Shown here in pieces: positions 60,910-64,000 of a DNA stretch of 64,000 bases. The first letter of the stretch is position 1; each line of letters opens with the position of its first letter. Source of the stretch: an uncultured Coriobacteriaceae bacterium (GTDB lineage Bacteria; Actinomycetota; Coriobacteriia; Coriobacteriales; Coriobacteriaceae). Below the pieces are notes generated by a model. It was not told the DNA's origin. It worked only from the letters and a program-made list of their open reading frames with translations, and did not search any database. The stretch covers positions 62,001-126,000 of the forward strand of contig CALULH010000004.1 in assembly GCA_944321435.1 (NCBI GenBank), in the 5' to 3' direction. The position numbers and the translations under genes are program-made.

Positions 60910-62532
60910 TTACGCCCTCGCATCCGCCGGCTTGCCGTCCTTCTCGCCCGCAGATGCGTTCTCCAGCGCCGTTGCCTGCGCGAGCCTCTCGGCCACATCT
61001 GGGAAGCAGTCGAAGGTGACAAAGTAATCGCGCGGGGTCTCGGCTCGGCGGATGAGACGCGGCGTGCCGTCTGCCTGGAGCAACACCTCGGCCGATTTGA
61101 GCCGGCCGTTGTAGTTGTAGCCCATGGAGAAGCCGTGCGCGCCGGTGTCGTGGATGACCAGCAGGTCCCCGCGGTCAACGGGGGGCAGGGCGCGGTCCAC
61201 GGCAAACTTGTCGTTGTTCTCGCACAGGCTTCCCACCACGTCGTACACGCGGCCGGCTGCCACGGCGCCCGCGCTTTTATCGGGGCCGCCGGGCTGTCCT
61301 ATCACGGAGATGTGGTGGTAGGCGCCGTACATGGCGGGCCGCATGAGGTTTACGGCGCAGGCGTCCACCCCCACGTACTCTTTATAGATGTGCTTCTCGT
61401 GGATGGCACGCGTGACCACGCACCCGTACGGCGCCAGCATAAAACGGCCCAGCTCGGTGAAGATGGCCACATCGCCCATTCCAGCGGGGGAGAGGATGCG
61501 CTCGTAGGCCTCGTGCACGCCCGCGCCGATGGCGGCTATGTCGTTGGGGGTCTGATCGGGGCGGTAGGCCACGCCGATACCGCCGGAGAGGTTTACGAAC
61601 GCAACGTGCGCGCCGGTTTCCTGGTGCAGGCGGCGAGCCAGGTCAAAGAGGATGCCGGCCAGCTTGGGGTAGTACTCGTTGGTGACGGTGTTGCTGGCTA
61701 GGAACGCATGGATGCCGAAGTTCCGCACGCCCAGCGCCTGCAGACGGCGAAACGCCTCGAAAAGCTGGTCCTCGGTCATGCCGTACTTGGAGTCGCCCGG
61801 GTTGTCCATGATGCCGTTGGAGAGCTGGAAGAGGCCGCCGGGGTTGAAGCGGCAGCAGACCGTCTCGGGCAGAGGGCCGGCCGGCGTACCGTCGGCGGCA
61901 GGGGCCGGGCCGCCCGGAGCGCCGACGGCGGGCATGCGCCCCGCGGCGGCCGTGCTGCGGCAGGCCCGCTCAAAGAAGTCAACGTGCGTGAGGTCGTCCA
62001 GGTTCACGATGGCGCCCAGCTGCGCGGCCAGCTCGAAGTCCGCCTGCGGGGTGTCGTTGGACGAGAACATGATGTCGTGGCCGGCAAGACCGCAGGCGCG
62101 GGCCAGCATGAGCTCTACATCGCTCGCGCAGTCCACGCCGCAGCCCTCCTCGCGGAGGATCTGGATGATGAAGGGGTTGGGCGTGGCCTTAACGGCAAAG
62201 TACTCGCGGAACCCCGGGTTCCAGCTGAAGGCCCGTTTGACCGCGCGCGCGTTGGCGCGGATGCCGGCTTCGTCGTACAGGTGGAAGGGCGTGGGGAAGC
62301 GCGTGCAGATTTCCTCGAGCTGCGCCTTGGACGCAAAGGGGCGCTTGGCCGCGTAGGCGGCCGTCGCGGCGGCAACGTGCCCGGCGGGCACGCGGTGGTC
62401 CGGCGCATCGTGGAAGGTGGTGGGGTCCAGGGGGACAGAGTGCTCGGCGGTGCCTGCGGCCGCGCTCTTCTCGTCCGCGGGCGCAGCGCACTGGTCGTTC
62501 TGATTTACCGAGGTGGGGGAGGCGGATGCCAT
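60910..62532 (-). CDS. lysA: Diaminopimelate decarboxylase
   Basis: A 540-residue PLP enzyme that makes lysine from meso-DAP. PLP Lys115 is in YFAVKATPNP, the Gly-rich phosphate loop is VNLSGGIGVAY, and GYNYNGR lies near the end. It is longer than usual LysA (about 420): an unconserved N-terminal extension of about 70 residues, an Ala/Pro/Gly insertion at about 192-223, and a C-terminal Ala/Lys tail. AAGGAGA precedes the ATG and directly abuts the lysine riboswitch. Confidence 0.94.
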   Translation of the reverse strand: MASASPTSVNQNDQCAAPADEKSAAAGTAEHSVPLDPTTFHDAPDHRVPAGHVAAATAAYAAKRPFASKAQLEEICTRFPTPFHLYDEAGIRANARAVKRAFSWNPGFREYFAVKATPNPFIIQILREEGCGVDCASDVELMLARACGLAGHDIMFSSNDTPQADFELAAQLGAIVNLDDLTHVDFFERACRSTAAAGRMPAVGAPGGPAPAADGTPAGPLPETVCCRFNPGGLFQLSNGIMDNPGDSKYGMTEDQLFEAFRRLQALGVRNFGIHAFLASNTVTNEYYPKLAGILFDLARRLHQETGAHVAFVNLSGGIGVAYRPDQTPNDIAAIGAGVHEAYERILSPAGMGDVAIFTELGRFMLAPYGCVVTRAIHEKHIYKEYVGVDACAVNLMRPAMYGAYHHISVIGQPGGPDKSAGAVAAGRVYDVVGSLCENNDKFAVDRALPPVDRGDLLVIHDTGAHGFSMGYNYNGRLKSAEVLLQADGTPRLIRRAETPRDYFVTFDCFPDVAERLAQATALENASAGEKDGKPADARA

Positions 62533-62544
62533 GGGTTCTCTCCT

Positions 62545-62706
62545 TGATAGCGCTCCTGCAACGTTTCGCGGCAGACAGTCCTGCGGGTCTTCCCCGCAGG
62601 CCCACCCGCGCGGCGTGCCGGCTCGCGTGGGTTCGGCGGAGTTGCCTCTGCGCGCGGTCGCGGCCTGGCGGGCTCGCGCGCGCTTCTTCGTCTCCGCGCC
62701 TCTATC
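62545..62706 (-). promoter_or_regulatory. Lysine riboswitch (L box) before lysA
   Basis: Read on the minus strand, the element opens GATAGAGGCGCGG with AAGAAG, has a P2 stem GCGCGCG/CGCGCGC, the core CGCCGAA, a P3 stem (CCCACGCG region), P4 CTGCGGG/CCCGCAG, and closes with GGACTGTC, a P5 stem and GGAGCGCTATC, which pairs with the opening. This is the lysC/lysA-type lysine aptamer. Only 12 bases separate it from the lysA ATG and these contain the ribosome site, so control is most likely at translation. Confidence 0.9.
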
Positions 62707-62819
62707 GTACCCGCTACCGTATCATGCGGTCCGCCCTCCCACAAGGCCGCCGCCCAACTTGTAACCCAATGCGCATACGGTCGCCGCCCAGCCTGCGGCC
62801 AAACGAGTGCACCTGTCGC

Positions 62820-62888
62820 GCCGCGCCATCGAGCGAAACTCTGGAGCCAGTGTTTCGACGCGCGCAGAGTTTCGCTCGATGGCGCGGC
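62820..62888. repeat. 24-bp perfect hairpin in lysA / M20D divergent spacer
   Basis: The arms 62820-62843 and 62865-62888 match at all 24 positions with a 21-base loop. It lies upstream of both genes, so it is not a terminator for either. Near 62891-62914 a smaller dyad (ATGCAT..TGCAT) follows. Confidence 0.85.
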
Positions 62889-62977
62889 CTCATGCATATC
62901 AGTGAGATACAGTGCATAAATGAACACAGCTACCAGCCTGTTCTTCTCGCATGATGCATAGGCAAGAAGCGAGGCCC

Positions 62978-63018
62978 CGAAACTCTGAGGCCAGTGTTTC
63001 GGCGCGTACAGCGTTTCG
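62978..63018. repeat. Degenerate copy of the hairpin core
   Basis: This 41-base stretch matches 62834-62874 closely (CGAAACTCTG, then GCCAGTGTTTCG, then GTTTCG), but its changes break the stem. A possible -10 box for the amidohydrolase gene, TATAAT, lies just after it at 63030-63035. No gene is seen in the rest of 62707-63096. Confidence 0.75.
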
Positions 63019-63096
63019 ACCCGGCGGGCTATAATGGGCTGCGCACGTCGCGCGTTCCGCGTGTCTCGTGCCTATCGCGCTTTGAAAGGACCTCGC

Positions 63097-64000
63097 ATGA
63101 GCGCCTCACAGCCTCCCGTACCGCAATCCGCCGCCGCTGCCGATGCGGCCGACTTGGCGCAACTCACGCGCTTCCGGCGCGACCTGCACCGGATTCCCGA
63201 GTTGGATTTTGACCTGCCCAAAACCATAGCCTACGTGACCCGCGTGCTTGAGGGTCTGAGCTGCCGGGTGTTCTCCCCGTGCCCGAGCTGCGTGTGCGCG
63301 TTCTTTGACGTGGACGCGGCGTGCGGCCGTCCGACGGGCGCGACCCCGGCAACGGCTGTCCGAGCGGATATGGACGCCCTTCCCATCTGCGAGAAAAGCG
63401 GCGCGCCGTTTGCCTCGGAGCATCCCGGCAAGATGCACGCCTGCGGTCATGACGGCCACATGGCCATGGCGCTGGCGGCTGCCTGCTGGGTGGACGACCA
63501 GCTCAGGGCCGTTGCGGCCGATGCTGCCGCCGGTGCGGCGCTCGGTGCGGCGGACGAGGGGGGCGTGCCTGCGGATCGCCCGCACGGCGGCGCTGCGGCG
63601 GGGGCGGGCGAGAAGCGCCGGCCCGTTCTGCCCCGCAATGTGCTCTTTGTGTTTCAACCGGCCGAGGAGACCACGGGCGGCGCCAAGACGGTGTGCGAGT
63701 CGGGCGTGTTTGAGCGCTACCGCGTCGACCGCATCTTCGGCTTCCACCTGTGGCCCGATCTGCCGGCGGGCGTGGTCGCAAGCAGACCGGGGGCGCTTCT
63801 CGCCCGCTCGAGCGAGACCACGCTCACGGTGCACGGCGTGTCGAGCCATATCGCCAAGCACCGCGAGGGCCGGGACGCGCTGCTGGCCGCTGCGCGCTTT
63901 GTCTGCGCTGCCGACCAGGCTACCGCCGCGCTCAACGATGAGGACCCCGAGGATCCCTGCCTGCTCAAATTCGGCCATATGACAAGCGGCACGGTGCGCA
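63097..64000 (+). CDS. M20D amidohydrolase, likely N-acetyl-diaminopimelate deacetylase (partial)
   Basis: The first 301 residues of an M20 family metallohydrolase; it runs off the right edge. Metal ligands and catalytic residues are visible: Asp91/Asp93 region RADMDALP, Cys116 and His118 in HACGHDGH, Glu190/191 in QPAEET. M20D members include IAA-amino-acid hydrolases and the N-acetyl-DAP deacetylase YkuR, which removes the acetyl group added by DapH. Its place opposite lysA favours the latter. Residues 140-178 are an Ala/Gly-rich insertion containing the GGGCGAGAAGCGC word. GAAAGGA precedes the ATG. Confidence 0.85.
   Translation, partial: MSASQPPVPQSAAAADAADLAQLTRFRRDLHRIPELDFDLPKTIAYVTRVLEGLSCRVFSPCPSCVCAFFDVDAACGRPTGATPATAVRADMDALPICEKSGAPFASEHPGKMHACGHDGHMAMALAAACWVDDQLRAVAADAAAGAALGAADEGGVPADRPHGGAAAGAGEKRRPVLPRNVLFVFQPAEETTGGAKTVCESGVFERYRVDRIFGFHLWPDLPAGVVASRPGALLARSSETTLTVHGVSSHIAKHREGRDALLAAARFVCAADQATAALNDEDPEDPCLLKFGHMTSGTVR

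Overview
The window is a GC-rich bacterial chromosome segment. The gene set fits a gut member of the Coriobacteriia (Actinomycetota), most likely Collinsella: a mannose-family PTS with two Amadori-product deglycase-like proteins, an alpha-glucoside PTS with a GH4 phospho-glucosidase, a paired YhgE/Pip system, a lone M29 aminopeptidase, and an acetylase-type lysine pathway. The genus is an inference from gene content. The resemblance to the fructoselysine locus described in Collinsella intestinalis is from memory.

Left end (1-7.4 kb): the edge of an acquired island. It holds an unknown 229-residue protein, a type I restriction subunit HsdR, an AlbA/Schlafen-type ATP-binding protein facing it, and a tyrosine integrase that has Phe where the catalytic Tyr should be and no convincing start codon. 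Inverted repeats lie between the integrase and the first chromosomal gene.

7.4-26.4 kb: two coupled YhgE/Pip membrane proteins; an AlkD-like glycosylase; a HigBA toxin-antitoxin pair; a CorA-type transporter; a flavodoxin; an OmpR-type regulator and its kinase with a strong terminator between them; purC; a small membrane protein; a histone-H1-like Ala/Lys/Pro protein; an M29 aminopeptidase; tRNA-Lys(TTT); and two hydrogenase-maturation-protease paralogs flanking an unknown membrane protein. The second paralog has lost metal ligands and gained a C-terminal domain.

26.4-46.9 kb: nth; a TreR-like GntR regulator divergent from an alpha-glucoside PTS and 6-phospho-alpha-glucosidase; a PNPOx-fold protein; a membrane protein; mfd; GNAT, DUF218 and YitT genes. 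Then comes an Amadori-type sugar-amine locus: a SIS deglycase, EIIAB, EIIC, EIID, a second SIS deglycase, a HAD phosphatase and a GntR/UTRA regulator. A similar dyad overlaps the -10 box of three promoters in this locus.

46.9-64 kb: recQ; a Pth2 protein split by a long insertion; an MFS exporter; a nitroreductase; rlmKL with a degenerate N-terminal methyltransferase; kup; then lysA-dapA-dapB-dapH on the minus strand behind a lysine riboswitch. An M20D amidohydrolase, a good candidate for the N-acetyl-DAP deacetylase of the same pathway, diverges from lysA and runs off the window.

A recurring theme is non-coding repeats. Several intergenic regions hold long perfect hairpins or short tandem/inverted arrays, and one word, TTCTCGCCC (often GCGCTTCTCGCCC), recurs on both strands far more often than expected, in spacers and in poorly conserved protein segments.
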